Of a stretch of DNA of 64,000 nt, positions 34,483 through 42,536 are shown piece after piece. Below the pieces are notes generated by a model. It was not told where the DNA came from. It was given only the letters and a program-made list of their open reading frames with translations, and ran no database searches. Source of the stretch: Candidatus Gemmiger faecavium. GTDB taxonomy: Bacteria > Bacillota > Clostridia > Oscillospirales > Ruminococcaceae. Position 1 is the stretch's first letter; every line of letters starts with the position of its first letter. The position numbers and the translations under genes are program-made. The DNA lies in NCBI GenBank assembly GCA_019114415.1, contig DXFO01000039.1:27149-91148 (forward strand), read 5' to 3'.

Positions 34483-35903
34483 AGGTTGTTTTCTGCTCCT
34501 TCCTGTGTGTGGGGGCGGGCGTTGTCCAAAAGTTCCTGCCCGCGGTAGGGGTCCGGCCGGGTCACACATTCCCGGCTGAGGGGAAATCTGGCGGTGTCCC
34601 GGGGCTGCATCTGCTTGCCCCAGGCTTTCAGCAGCGGATAGCCTTTCATGCGCAGCCGCTGCCGCTCCAGGATGGCTGCCTCCTCCTCCGGAGAGGGCAG
34701 GCAGGCCAGCAGCTCGTCACACCCTTCGGTGACGGGCGTGCCGATCTCCTGCTCGTCGGAGGCCAGATCGCACACCCGGTTGCCGTCGGGGTAATGGGTC
34801 AGTTTTTTGCCGTCCAGGATCACGGACTTCAAGAAGGCGGAGGCGTCGTCGGTAACGGTCTCGATCTCCACGGGGGAGGACTGACCGGAGAACAGGTTGA
34901 CGCCCCGGCTCTGGGGCAGGTCGGCGCCCGCCGCATCCAGAATGGTACGGTTGAGGTCCAGCAGGCTGACTTCCCGGGAGATGACCTGACTTTGGCGGCT
35001 GCCGTCCTCCCAGATCATGGGAATGCGGACCGAATCCTCATACAGCGTTTTCTTGCCGTAGAGTCCGCGCTTGCCCAGCTGCTCGCCGTGGTCGGAGGTG
35101 TAGATAAAGATGCCGTCGGTGCTGCTGCGGCGGAATTCCCGGTGCAGCTCACCGATGCGGCGGTCCAGCTGACGGACCATGCCCCGGTAGGCGGCCCGGA
35201 TGGTCCGCAGCTGCCGCGGCTCCACCGGCTGTACCAGGGAGTCATAGCAGGGATGGCAGGGCCAGGAGGCGTCGTCCAGGGATTCCTCCGGTTCGATGCT
35301 GTCCCGGAAATCCTCCTCCGGACAGACAAAGGGGAAGTGGGGCGCGTACAGGCCCACCACCAGGAACAGCGGCTTGCTGCGGGGCTGCCGCAACAGCTCC
35401 ACCGCGCTTTGCACGACGGCGTCGTCGTATTCCTGGGTGGGGGAGATGCCGTACCCGGCCACCTTGCGGCAGCCGGACGCCTGCAGGCTGCCCGCGAAGT
35501 CTCCCAGATCGGTGCGGGCAACGCCCCAGTACTGGGTGGTGATGTCGCCGGTCAGGCGGCGGGCAAAACCGTGGTTCTGGTCGTGGCCCTTGAAGTGCAT
35601 TCGCCCGGCCAGCACCGTGTCGTAGCCGGCGGCGGTCATGGCGTGGGCGATGGTGGGCATATCCTCGGGCAGGAGAGCGTCATTGTCAAAAATGCCGATC
35701 TCATGGGGGAGCCTGCCGGTGAGGAAACTGCTGCGGGAGGGGACGCACAGCGGTGCGTTGCAGTATGCAGCGGAAAAGACGGTGCTGCTCTGGGCCAGCT
35801 GATCCAGGCAGGGCGTATCGGTCATTCCGCCGCCCGCAAGCCCGGTATAACGGCCGTTGTGCTGGTCGCTCAGGACCAGTACGATGTCTTTGAGTCGGTT
35901 CAA
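34479..35903 (-). CDS. Cytoplasmic sulfatase (choline-sulfatase/iduronate-sulfatase-like)
   Basis: A 474-residue sulfatase with the Cys-type motif C53-V-P-S-R (A-P-L-C-V-P-S-R-S-S-F-L-T-G), N-terminal metal motif L-V-L-S-D-Q-H-N, and Y-T-S-D-H-G-E-Q-L-G further on. No signal peptide is seen, so it should act in the cytoplasm on imported sugars. Start codon: TTG at 35903, six bases after GGAGGT; no suitable ATG exists. It sits between the EIID gene and the second sulfatase. Substrate not determinable by eye. Confidence 0.87.
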   Translation of the reverse strand: MNRLKDIVLVLSDQHNGRYTGLAGGGMTDTPCLDQLAQSSTVFSAAYCNAPLCVPSRSSFLTGRLPHEIGIFDNDALLPEDMPTIAHAMTAAGYDTVLAGRMHFKGHDQNHGFARRLTGDITTQYWGVARTDLGDFAGSLQASGCRKVAGYGISPTQEYDDAVVQSAVELLRQPRSKPLFLVVGLYAPHFPFVCPEEDFRDSIEPEESLDDASWPCHPCYDSLVQPVEPRQLRTIRAAYRGMVRQLDRRIGELHREFRRSSTDGIFIYTSDHGEQLGKRGLYGKKTLYEDSVRIPMIWEDGSRQSQVISREVSLLDLNRTILDAAGADLPQSRGVNLFSGQSSPVEIETVTDDASAFLKSVILDGKKLTHYPDGNRVCDLASDEQEIGTPVTEGCDELLACLPSPEEEAAILERQRLRMKGYPLLKAWGKQMQPRDTARFPLSRECVTRPDPYRGQELLDNARPHTQEGAENNL

Positions 35904-36027
35904 AACACACCTCCGTGCCGGGATTTCATCGGGAAAGAAAACCGGACCGTCTGTCTCGGTGGCCAGCGGCACGCTTTGGAACAGACGGTCCGGGCTCTTG
36001 CATGATTTACAAGGTTCCGGTTAGGGA

Positions 36028-36867
36028 TTAGCCCATGATGCCGAGCAGCACGCAGATGAAGACCACAACGATGCAGACCAGCAACGCCTTGATGGTGCTC
36101 CAGTGATGCTTGGTGTACAGGCGCCAGATGCCGAGGCAGAGGCACAGGGGCAGGATGCCAGGCATGATGGTGTCAAGGATGGAGGACAGGCTGATCGTCA
36201 GATCGCCGGAGACGTACTCCCAGACGATGGGCACCTTGACGGTGTTGGCAGCAACGCCGCCGACGGTGATCAGACCGACGATGCTCAGCGCGACGGTGGC
36301 AACTTCCATGATCTTGCCGGACAGGATCTTGACGGCGTCAAGGCCGAGCTTGTAGCCGCGCTCGAACAGGAAAACTTTCAGGAAAGCGCAGACCAGGCCG
36401 TAGAAGACGAACAGGAAAACGGGACCCAGCAGGGAGCCGGACTCTGCGGACAGGCCGATGGCGATGGAGGCGATGATCGTCTGGTAGACGCTGCCGATCA
36501 TGGAGTCGCCCACACCGGCGAAGGGACCCATCAGGGCATTCTTGGTGCCGATGATCATCTCTTCGGAGATGGGCTTGCCGTTGGCACGGCCTTCCTCCAG
36601 GCCGAGGGTGATGCCGGGGATCAAAGCGCCGATGGTAGGCTCAGTATTGTAGTACTGCATGTGGCGCTTCAGAGCCTTGGTGTACTCTTCCTTGTCGGGG
36701 TACAGCTTTTTCAGGGGCTTCTGCAGGCAGTGGCAGAAAGCCAGGCCCATCATACGTTCGTAGTTCTGTGCGCAGTGGTGGAACATCATGTAGGTGATGG
36801 CGGACCGGCGCACGTCCTTTTTGGTCAACAGCTTGGTTTCGTTCGTCGTAGTCATATTCTCACTCAT
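36028..36867 (-). CDS. PTS mannose-family EIID component
   Basis: A 279-residue membrane subunit that forms the sugar channel with EIIC. Typical EIID features are the N-terminal R-R-S-x-I-T-Y-M-M-F-H-H-C-A-Q-N-Y-E-R-M, the P-F-A-G-V-G-D-S-M block, and C-terminal hydrophobic helices. The ATG at 36867 overlaps the EIIC end by eight bases; an upstream in-frame start is less well placed. Confidence 0.94.
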   Translation of the reverse strand: MSENMTTTNETKLLTKKDVRRSAITYMMFHHCAQNYERMMGLAFCHCLQKPLKKLYPDKEEYTKALKRHMQYYNTEPTIGALIPGITLGLEEGRANGKPISEEMIIGTKNALMGPFAGVGDSMIGSVYQTIIASIAIGLSAESGSLLGPVFLFVFYGLVCAFLKVFLFERGYKLGLDAVKILSGKIMEVATVALSIVGLITVGGVAANTVKVPIVWEYVSGDLTISLSSILDTIMPGILPLCLCLGIWRLYTKHHWSTIKALLVCIVVVFICVLLGIMG

Positions 36868-37693
36868 CGTATTCACCATCCTCATCTTCTACCGGTGCGG
36901 CAGTCGTGGTCGCGACGGCCTGTTTGTTGCCGAACAGCTCTTCACCATAGCGGGCCATGACGTACAGGACGGCAACGGCGATGGAGAGCAGGGTCAGGGA
37001 AACAATGTTGAACGAGGTGTTCAGCACGATCAGGAAGCCGAGCACGAACAGGGAAACCATCCAGCCGCGGCCCTCGGTGATGACGTACTTGAGCAGCATG
37101 GCGAAGCCGACAGCGGGAACGATCTTGGCCATGATGGACAGGGTGGTGATGACGCTCTGGGGCAGGGCACCCAGCAGGGCCTCGACCAGGCCGACACCGG
37201 CGTAGTTGGCAACGGTGTACAGGATGAAGTAGAAGATAAAGGTGGGAACGGTGCCCAGGATGTTCGCGCGTGCAACGCCTTCACCGTCGCCTCTCTCAGC
37301 AGCGGCATCGCCCAGGTGGGGGAAGAATGCGTTGAAGGTCATGAACAGCTGGAAGATCGCGGAGCCCAGCAGGCCCAGGGGAACTGCCAGAGCGATGGCA
37401 GCCTCGACGCCGCCGCCGGATGCGATGGCCAGAGACGCGCCGATGAAGCAAGCCGCAGCTTTATCGGACGGGAGCGCGCCGCCGGGCTGGATCACGCCAA
37501 GATACATGGCTTGAATTGCAGCACCGACCATAACGCCGGTCTGGACGTCGCCGTGAATAGCGCCGATGATTGCGCAGGAGACCAACGGCTGTGCGATGCC
37601 GAAGAAGCCGCCTGCCTGGCCGAGTAGCCACGGGGTACGGTTAACACCGAAGTACCCCAACAATGCGATTAACATTGCCTTCCATAGTTCCAT
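36860..37693 (-). CDS. PTS mannose-family EIIC component
   Basis: A 277-residue integral membrane permease of the sorbose/mannose type with about eight helices, including G-D-V-Q-T-G-V-M-V-G-A-A-I-Q-A-M-Y-L-G and P-S-D-K-A-A-A. The C terminus is acidic (V-E-D-E-D-G-E-Y-D-E). First gene of the seven-gene operon; start behind CGGAGGG, with a good promoter 40 bases upstream. Confidence 0.94.
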   Translation of the reverse strand: MELWKAMLIALLGYFGVNRTPWLLGQAGGFFGIAQPLVSCAIIGAIHGDVQTGVMVGAAIQAMYLGVIQPGGALPSDKAAACFIGASLAIASGGGVEAAIALAVPLGLLGSAIFQLFMTFNAFFPHLGDAAAERGDGEGVARANILGTVPTFIFYFILYTVANYAGVGLVEALLGALPQSVITTLSIMAKIVPAVGFAMLLKYVITEGRGWMVSLFVLGFLIVLNTSFNIVSLTLLSIAVAVLYVMARYGEELFGNKQAVATTTAAPVEDEDGEYDE

Positions 37694-37735
37694 AATGATT
37701 CCCTCCGTTTACGTATTTGGGATTTCTGCATGAAT

Positions 37736-37764
37736 ATAATAACAAATAGAAAACAGTTTGTAAA
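37736..37764 (-). promoter_or_regulatory. Promoter of the PTS-sulfatase operon
   Basis: Minus strand: TTTACA (37764-37759), 17-base spacer, TATTAT (37741-37736), about 45 bases before the EIIC start. Confidence 0.75.
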
Positions 37765-37795
37765 TATTTTATGTACAATAATACAATACAAATAT

Positions 37796-37811
37796 ACAAA
37801 CAAATGTTTGT
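37796..37811. promoter_or_regulatory. Palindrome upstream of the PTS promoter
   Basis: ACAAACA-aa-TGTTTGT, perfect seven-base arms, centred about 40 bases upstream of the -35. A candidate binding site for the GntR or RpiR regulator flanking this operon. Confidence 0.45.
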
Positions 37812-38217
37812 GTACTTTTCACAGGAAAAAGGGATGATTCGCAGAAATACCGAAAATAAAGCCGAAAAAGCGGTGGAATTCGTAAAAGCCTGAGAGAAAG
37901 ATGGCGACGATGGGAGCGGAAAGCGTGTAAAATGCGGGAAACAAAAAAGACAAACTGACCAAAATGTTATTACATTTTATGGAGGGCAATACAAAAAGAT
38001 ACATTTTGAGTGTTTTGCTTGTATCTTTTTTTGCCGCGGATGCCGCAATGCCCCGGGAAGTGCGGCTCCCGTCCCCCGGGAAAGCCGCCCGAACGGCAGC
38101 TTTTCCGGCGCACAGATGCAGATATAAGGAAAGAAAATGACTTGATTTTTCATTTGACGGACCGATAAATAGAGAGGAAAATACAAAACAACGAAAAAAC
38201 GATGTATTTTAATGCTC
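37812..38217. other. Gene-poor region between the divergent PTS operon and the rpiR gene
   Basis: A+T-rich outside a G+C-rich island (about 38033-38115). It has an 11-base inverted repeat AAAAAGATACA (37993-38003) / TGTATCTTTTT (38020-38030) followed by two more T, and several TACAAA/TGTATT-like words. A 53-codon frame at 37979 is discussed among the rejected items. Confidence 0.5.
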
Positions 38218-38246
38218 TTGCAAGAGGATGAATTTTCTTCTATACT
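38218..38246 (+). promoter_or_regulatory. Promoter of the rpiR gene
   Basis: TTGCAA (38218-38223), 17-base spacer, TATACT (38241-38246), 70 bases before the start. Confidence 0.75.
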
Positions 38247-38315
38247 AAAATCAGAAAAAAGATTTCATCATGACAGACAGTCCATACTTATATAGAAGGA
38301 AAGGAGAGACTTCCC

Positions 38316-39173
38316 ATGGCATTGCCGCCCCAAGAAAACTTTTGGAAGCTGCTGCGTTCCAAGCAGGACAGCCTGACCAAGGCCGGGCGCACGATTGCCG
38401 AGTACCTGACCCAGAACGCCCAGCAGGCACAATACTGGTCGATCTCTGTTCTGGCCAACCAATGCGGTGTGGCCGAAGCTACCATCTCCCGCTTTTGCCG
38501 TGCTCTTGGTTTTGACAGCTATAATGAAATGCGCATCGCTCTTGCCCGGGCCAATGCCTCGGTGGACACTCCGGTGGGGGAGATGCTGGAACCCGGGGTC
38601 AACACCATGACCCTTTGCCGCCATGCGGGAGCGCTGGCCGCAAAGGCCATCAACGATACGGCGGCCGTGACCGATCCCGACGCGGTGGACAAGGCGGCGG
38701 CACTGCTCCAGCGGGCCAAGCAGGTGTTCTGCTTTGGTCAGGGCAGCAGTCAGCTGCTGGCCAATGACATCTGGGCGAGATTTTCCTCGCTGTCCACCAA
38801 GTTCCATACGGCGGGGGACAACCATATGCAGGCCATCACCGCCAGCCTGATGGCCCCCGAGGATGTGGTCCTGTTCGTCTCCTACTCCGGGGCGACCCGG
38901 GATATGATGGAGACCCTGCGCCTGGCAAAAGCCAACGGCGCCTCGGTCATTCTGCTGACCCACAGCCTCAATGTGCCGGGGGCAGCCCTGGCCGACGTGG
39001 TACTGCCCTGCGGCGCGGCCCAAAGCCCTCTGGACGGCGGCAGTCTGCCCGCCAAGATCGCCATGCTCTTTGCCGCCGAAGTCCTGGTTTTGCGCTACAT
39101 GGTGGATAATCAGGAACTGGCTTCCATCGCTCAGGTGCGCACCAAGCGGGCGCTTGCTCCCAAACAGCTGTAA
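38316..39173 (+). CDS. RpiR/MurR-family transcription regulator
   Basis: A 285-residue regulator with an N-terminal RpiR helix-turn-helix (I-S-V-L-A-N-Q-C-G-V-A-E-A-T-I-S-R-F-C-R) and a C-terminal SIS sugar-isomerase-like domain (about 115-260; F-G-Q-G-S-S-Q and V-S-Y-S-G-A-T-R-D). The SIS domain normally binds a phosphosugar. It is divergent from the PTS-sulfatase operon across a 620-base region and is the most likely local controller of it. Start behind AAGGAGAG. Confidence 0.93.
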   Translation: MALPPQENFWKLLRSKQDSLTKAGRTIAEYLTQNAQQAQYWSISVLANQCGVAEATISRFCRALGFDSYNEMRIALARANASVDTPVGEMLEPGVNTMTLCRHAGALAAKAINDTAAVTDPDAVDKAAALLQRAKQVFCFGQGSSQLLANDIWARFSSLSTKFHTAGDNHMQAITASLMAPEDVVLFVSYSGATRDMMETLRLAKANGASVILLTHSLNVPGAALADVVLPCGAAQSPLDGGSLPAKIAMLFAAEVLVLRYMVDNQELASIAQVRTKRALAPKQL

Positions 39174-39190
39174 TGCCGGCAACAGAAAAC

Positions 39191-39234
39191 AAAAACCGCC
39201 GCCTTCCCGATAACAGGGAAGACGGCGGTTTTCT
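39191..39234. terminator. Bidirectional terminator between rpiR and the activase operon
   Basis: AAAAACCGCCG..CTTCCC / GGGAAG..CGGCGGTTTTC hairpin between convergent genes. Confidence 0.88.
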
Positions 39235-39253
39235 TATACAAGGGGGCGGCCGG

Positions 39254-40207
39254 TTACCGGACGCGGATGGCACCGCGCTCACAGCGGTTGCCCCAGGCAT
39301 CGATGAGTTTGCCGTCGCGGTAGACCAGAATGCGCTCGCAGTTGTTGGCGCACTGGCCGCAGTTGCTGGCGCGGGTGACAAACTCCATGTCGGCCACGTC
39401 GGCGTTGAACGGCGCTTCCTGACCGCTGCGGCGGGCCAGGATGGCAACACCGAAAGCGCCCATCAGGTGGCCGTTGGGGTCAACGATGACAGGCAGACCG
39501 GTCTCCTTTTCAAAGGCTGCACGGACACCGGCGTTTTTGGACACGCCGCCCTGGAACACCACTGGGCCGACAATCTTTTTGCCTTTGCCCACGTTGTTGA
39601 GGTAGTTGACGACGACGGCGCGGCAAAGCCCGGCGATGATGTCGGTCTTGCTGTAACCGATCTGGGCCTTGTGGACCAGGTCACTCTCGGCAAAAACGGT
39701 GCAGCGGGCGGCGATGGCCGCGGGATTTTTGGACTGCAGTGCAATGTCGCCGAACTCCTCCACCGCAACGCCCAGACGGCGTGCCTGGCTGGACAGGAAG
39801 GAGCCGGTACCGGCGGCGCACAGTGTGTTCATGGCGTAGTCCACCACCACGCCGTTTTCGATCAGGATGATCTTGGAGTCCTGACCGCCGATCTCAAAGA
39901 TGGTGCGGACATCGGGGTAGAGCGTCGTCGTGCCGATGGCGTGGGCGGTGATCTCGTTCTTGACGACCACGGCACCCAGCATGGTACCCACCAGCTTGCG
40001 GGCACTGCCGGTGGTGCCGGCGGCAACGATCTGGTAGCGGGTGGAGTCCAGCTGCTTTTCCAGGGAACGGGACAGGCGCTTGGTCGCGCCGATGGGATCG
40101 CCCTCGGTCCACAGGTAGTCGCTGGCAAGGATGTGATTGTCGGCGTCAAGCACCACGCCCTTTGTGGAAATGGAGCCGATGTCAACGCCAAGATATGCTT
40201 TTTCCAT
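39254..40207 (-). CDS. 2-hydroxyacyl-CoA dehydratase activase-like ATPase (HgdC/BcrA family)
   Basis: A 317-residue ASKHA-fold ATPase. Motifs: G-V-D-I-G-S-I-S-T-K-G-V (phosphate-1), A-G-T-T-G-S-A-R, E-I-G-G-Q-D-S-K (phosphate-2), the cluster Cys in C-A-A-G-T-G-S-F-L and a second in A-A-R-C-T-V-F-A-E-S. In the family a [4Fe-4S] cluster is held between two subunits and ATP hydrolysis drives a very low-potential electron to a partner. An extra C-terminal C-G-Q-C-A-N-N-C-E motif with a further Cys is notable. Last gene of a three-gene operon; no dehydratase substrate genes such as CoA-transferase are nearby. Confidence 0.9.
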   Translation of the reverse strand: MEKAYLGVDIGSISTKGVVLDADNHILASDYLWTEGDPIGATKRLSRSLEKQLDSTRYQIVAAGTTGSARKLVGTMLGAVVVKNEITAHAIGTTTLYPDVRTIFEIGGQDSKIILIENGVVVDYAMNTLCAAGTGSFLSSQARRLGVAVEEFGDIALQSKNPAAIAARCTVFAESDLVHKAQIGYSKTDIIAGLCRAVVVNYLNNVGKGKKIVGPVVFQGGVSKNAGVRAAFEKETGLPVIVDPNGHLMGAFGVAILARRSGQEAPFNADVADMEFVTRASNCGQCANNCERILVYRDGKLIDAWGNRCERGAIRVR

Positions 40208-40264
40208 ACTCAGGTATCCCTCTTCTTATGGTTTGGCCCGCGCCCGGCGCGGGCGGTGGCAGAC

Positions 40265-41362
40265 TTACTTGTGCGCCTGCTTGCGCATGGAGATCATGTC
40301 GTAGAACGCCTCAAGGCGGGTGTTCAGGCCGGTGTCGCTGGTCTGGGTGTCATAACTCAGATACAAAATCGGCACATGGTAGTCGGCACTGATGTTCTGC
40401 AGCGCCGGGATGGCGTCGATCTCGGGAGTGCATCCTGCGGATTTTACATGGATGATCCCGTCAAAGCCAGACTTGGCATAGTGCAGCGCCGCATCGATGG
40501 TGGCCATGGCCGTGGCGCCCATGTTGTAGTGGGCGTACTCCTTGATGCGGGGCAGCATTTTGCGGGTGCGGTAGTGGTACATGCAGTTGGACATGTCCAT
40601 CCACCGGTCCACCAGCACGCCCATACGGGCCAGCTCAAACTCAATGTCGTGGTTGGAGAACGGGTCCATGATGGTGTAAAACTCGCCCACCACGCCCACG
40701 CGGATGGGATGCTTGGGCATGCGGATCTTCTGGTTTTCCAGCGTGCGGAGCGTCGCCCGGCGCAGCAGTTCGATCTGCTTGATGCCATCCGCCTGGCGCA
40801 GCTGCTTGAGCCAGTTGTTGCGGATGCTCTCCATGGCGCGGGGGTCGTCGGCAAAGCCGATGCGGCGGCGGAACAGCGCATCCACCTCGTCAATGGCGTT
40901 GACCATGCGCACCGTCTCCACCGCGGCGGCGGTAAAGCGCTTGATGTCCAGGTCGGGCTTGAGAGCGCGGAATTCGTCCACGAACGTCTTGGGACGGCTG
41001 AAATCGCACTCGGCAAAATTGACGAAGCGGACATCCTTGCCAAGATCCCGCAGGATCTGTTCATGCAGTTCGCCGTAATAACCCAGACGGCAGGTTCCGC
41101 CGGTCTGGATCAGCGTGTCGGCTCCGGCGTCGATGCACTCCAGAAAGCAGCCCAGGTTCAGCTTGAAGGGCGCGCAGACCGAATCCGGAGCGTACCGGGC
41201 GCCCAGTTCCAGGGTGTGGCGGGTCATGCGGGGCGGCATGACATAGGTCATGCCCAGGCCTTTCTGGATCAGGTGTTCCATGGCGATGCCGTAGCTGCCG
41301 AACTGCGGAAAGCTGATCCGGCTGTCAGGCGGCAGAGGCTGCCGATACTTGCTCACAGGCAT
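40265..41362 (-). CDS. Dehydratase D-component-like protein of an activase operon
   Basis: A 365-residue protein related to the activase-associated or 2-hydroxyacyl-CoA dehydratase-subunit-like families. Cysteines that could hold an Fe-S cluster are seen in D-S-V-C-A-P-F-K, G-C-F-L-E-C, G-G-T-C-R-L-G-Y-Y-G and S-A-G-C-T-P-E. The start is behind AAGGATGG and overlaps the previous gene by ten bases. As its partner ATPase is an electron-injecting activase, it probably accepts electrons for a difficult reduction; the substrate is unknown. Confidence 0.8.
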   Translation of the reverse strand: MPVSKYRQPLPPDSRISFPQFGSYGIAMEHLIQKGLGMTYVMPPRMTRHTLELGARYAPDSVCAPFKLNLGCFLECIDAGADTLIQTGGTCRLGYYGELHEQILRDLGKDVRFVNFAECDFSRPKTFVDEFRALKPDLDIKRFTAAAVETVRMVNAIDEVDALFRRRIGFADDPRAMESIRNNWLKQLRQADGIKQIELLRRATLRTLENQKIRMPKHPIRVGVVGEFYTIMDPFSNHDIEFELARMGVLVDRWMDMSNCMYHYRTRKMLPRIKEYAHYNMGATAMATIDAALHYAKSGFDGIIHVKSAGCTPEIDAIPALQNISADYHVPILYLSYDTQTSDTGLNTRLEAFYDMISMRKQAHK

Positions 41363-42276
41363 ACCGTACCATCCTTTCTCAAATGCAGGATATCCACAAA
41401 GCTCTCAATACGGGTTTCCATGCCGGCGGTGCCATCCTGGCCGTCCAGCGTCATGGTCAGGATGGGAATGTTTTTCAGGCGGCGGGTCATGATCTCGTCG
41501 GTCATGGAATCCGGCCCGCAGGAGAAGGAGGACAGCAGCACAATGCCGTCCACCTTGCTGCGCAGCTGCACCGCCGCGCCCGCCAGTTCCCGGTTGACCA
41601 TCCAGGGCATGGTGTCGGTCAGTTCCGCACCGGACTGCCAGGCGCTGTCCCGGTCCACCCAGTCGGAGGGGATGGGCAGGGCATGGTTGGCCAGGATGGC
41701 ATCCATCACCGGGCGGCCGATGTAATCGTCGTAAATGTTGTAGGCATGGCCCGACACCAGAACTTTCAGGTCGTCCCGCGCCAGTGCGGCATCCAGCTTG
41801 CGGCTGTTCTCGGACTGGAGCTGCTGCTCGGCCTGCTTGGCCAGCAGATAGGCGTTAAACACCTGCTGCTTTTTGAAGCCCAGCTTTTTGCCCAGCTCGG
41901 CAAAGGCTTTCATCTCGCTGTTGCCGCTTCGCACACCGATGTCGCAGGTGATAAGGCGGATGTCCTCGGTGCGGAAGGTGTTGTACACCACGTCGGGCAG
42001 AGCACGGAATTTCAGGCAGAATTCCTTGTCGCGGCCCATGTCGGCCATGCGCGGCACAAAGATCAGATCGCACTTGCCCAGCAGCCAGGCCACGTGGCCC
42101 AGGTAGATCTTGGCGGACAGGCAGCTTTCGTCAATGGCGTAGTGGATGCCGCTTTGCAGGATGGCGCGGTCGGTCTTGGGGCTGACGATGACCTCGCATC
42201 CCAGGGACGAAAAAAACGTTTTCCACAGTACGCCGTACCGGTAATAGTACAAAGCGCGGGGAATCCCGATCCTCAA
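41353..42276 (-). CDS. DUF2229-type activase-associated protein
   Basis: A 307-residue protein beginning M-R-I-G-I-P-R-A-L-Y-Y-Y, the signature of DUF2229/acyl-CoA dehydratase activase-related proteins. Conserved Cys occur in D-E-S-C-L-S-A-K and S-F-S-C-G-P-D-S. Start codon TTG at 42276 about seven bases after GGAGGG; no ATG fits. In many Firmicutes these domains are fused to the activase in one very large protein; here the module is split into three overlapping genes. Start of the operon, with an extended -10 promoter upstream. Confidence 0.82.
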   Translation of the reverse strand: MRIGIPRALYYYRYGVLWKTFFSSLGCEVIVSPKTDRAILQSGIHYAIDESCLSAKIYLGHVAWLLGKCDLIFVPRMADMGRDKEFCLKFRALPDVVYNTFRTEDIRLITCDIGVRSGNSEMKAFAELGKKLGFKKQQVFNAYLLAKQAEQQLQSENSRKLDAALARDDLKVLVSGHAYNIYDDYIGRPVMDAILANHALPIPSDWVDRDSAWQSGAELTDTMPWMVNRELAGAAVQLRSKVDGIVLLSSFSCGPDSMTDEIMTRRLKNIPILTMTLDGQDGTAGMETRIESFVDILHLRKDGTVCL

Positions 42277-42378
42277 GGCTGTTCCCTCCTTTTACGGGGC
42301 GGATATCGACGCAGGGACGAGGATACCGCCCGGCGCCGTGATGTTGATATTCGGAATGCTTACGAAGCATATTCAAGT

Positions 42379-42387
42379 ATTATAGCA
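42379..42387 (-). promoter_or_regulatory. Extended -10 promoter of the activase operon
   Basis: Minus strand TGC-TATAAT (42387-42379), about 105 bases upstream of the TTG start; no clear -35. Confidence 0.5.
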
Positions 42388-42486
42388 CGTTTTTATTTCA
42401 AAATCTTTATGGACTTTTGAAAGAGAACTCATCACTTTTTGCGGAATTTGCACAAATGTGCAGGGATGGTCAAACCCCGGAACAAT

Positions 42487-42532
42487 AAAAAGCCCGTGAC
42501 CAGGGAGCGCTTGCGTCCGGTCACGGGCTGAA
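42487..42532 (-). terminator. Terminator of the MATE gene
   Basis: AGCCCGTGACC / GGTCACGGGCT hairpin just after the stop, with T run on the minus strand. Confidence 0.85.
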
Positions 42533-42536
42533 AAAA

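Noticed and set aside
37979..38140. Plus-strand 53-codon frame with a signal-peptide-like N terminus (M-E-G-N-T-K-R-Y-I-L-S-V-L-L-V-S)
   Set aside because: No ribosome binding site and it overlaps the inverted repeat; the C-terminal half looks non-coding. Worth a glance only if expression data exist.
39173..41725. Plus-strand ORF of 850 codons
   Set aside because: Antisense shadow of the activase operon.
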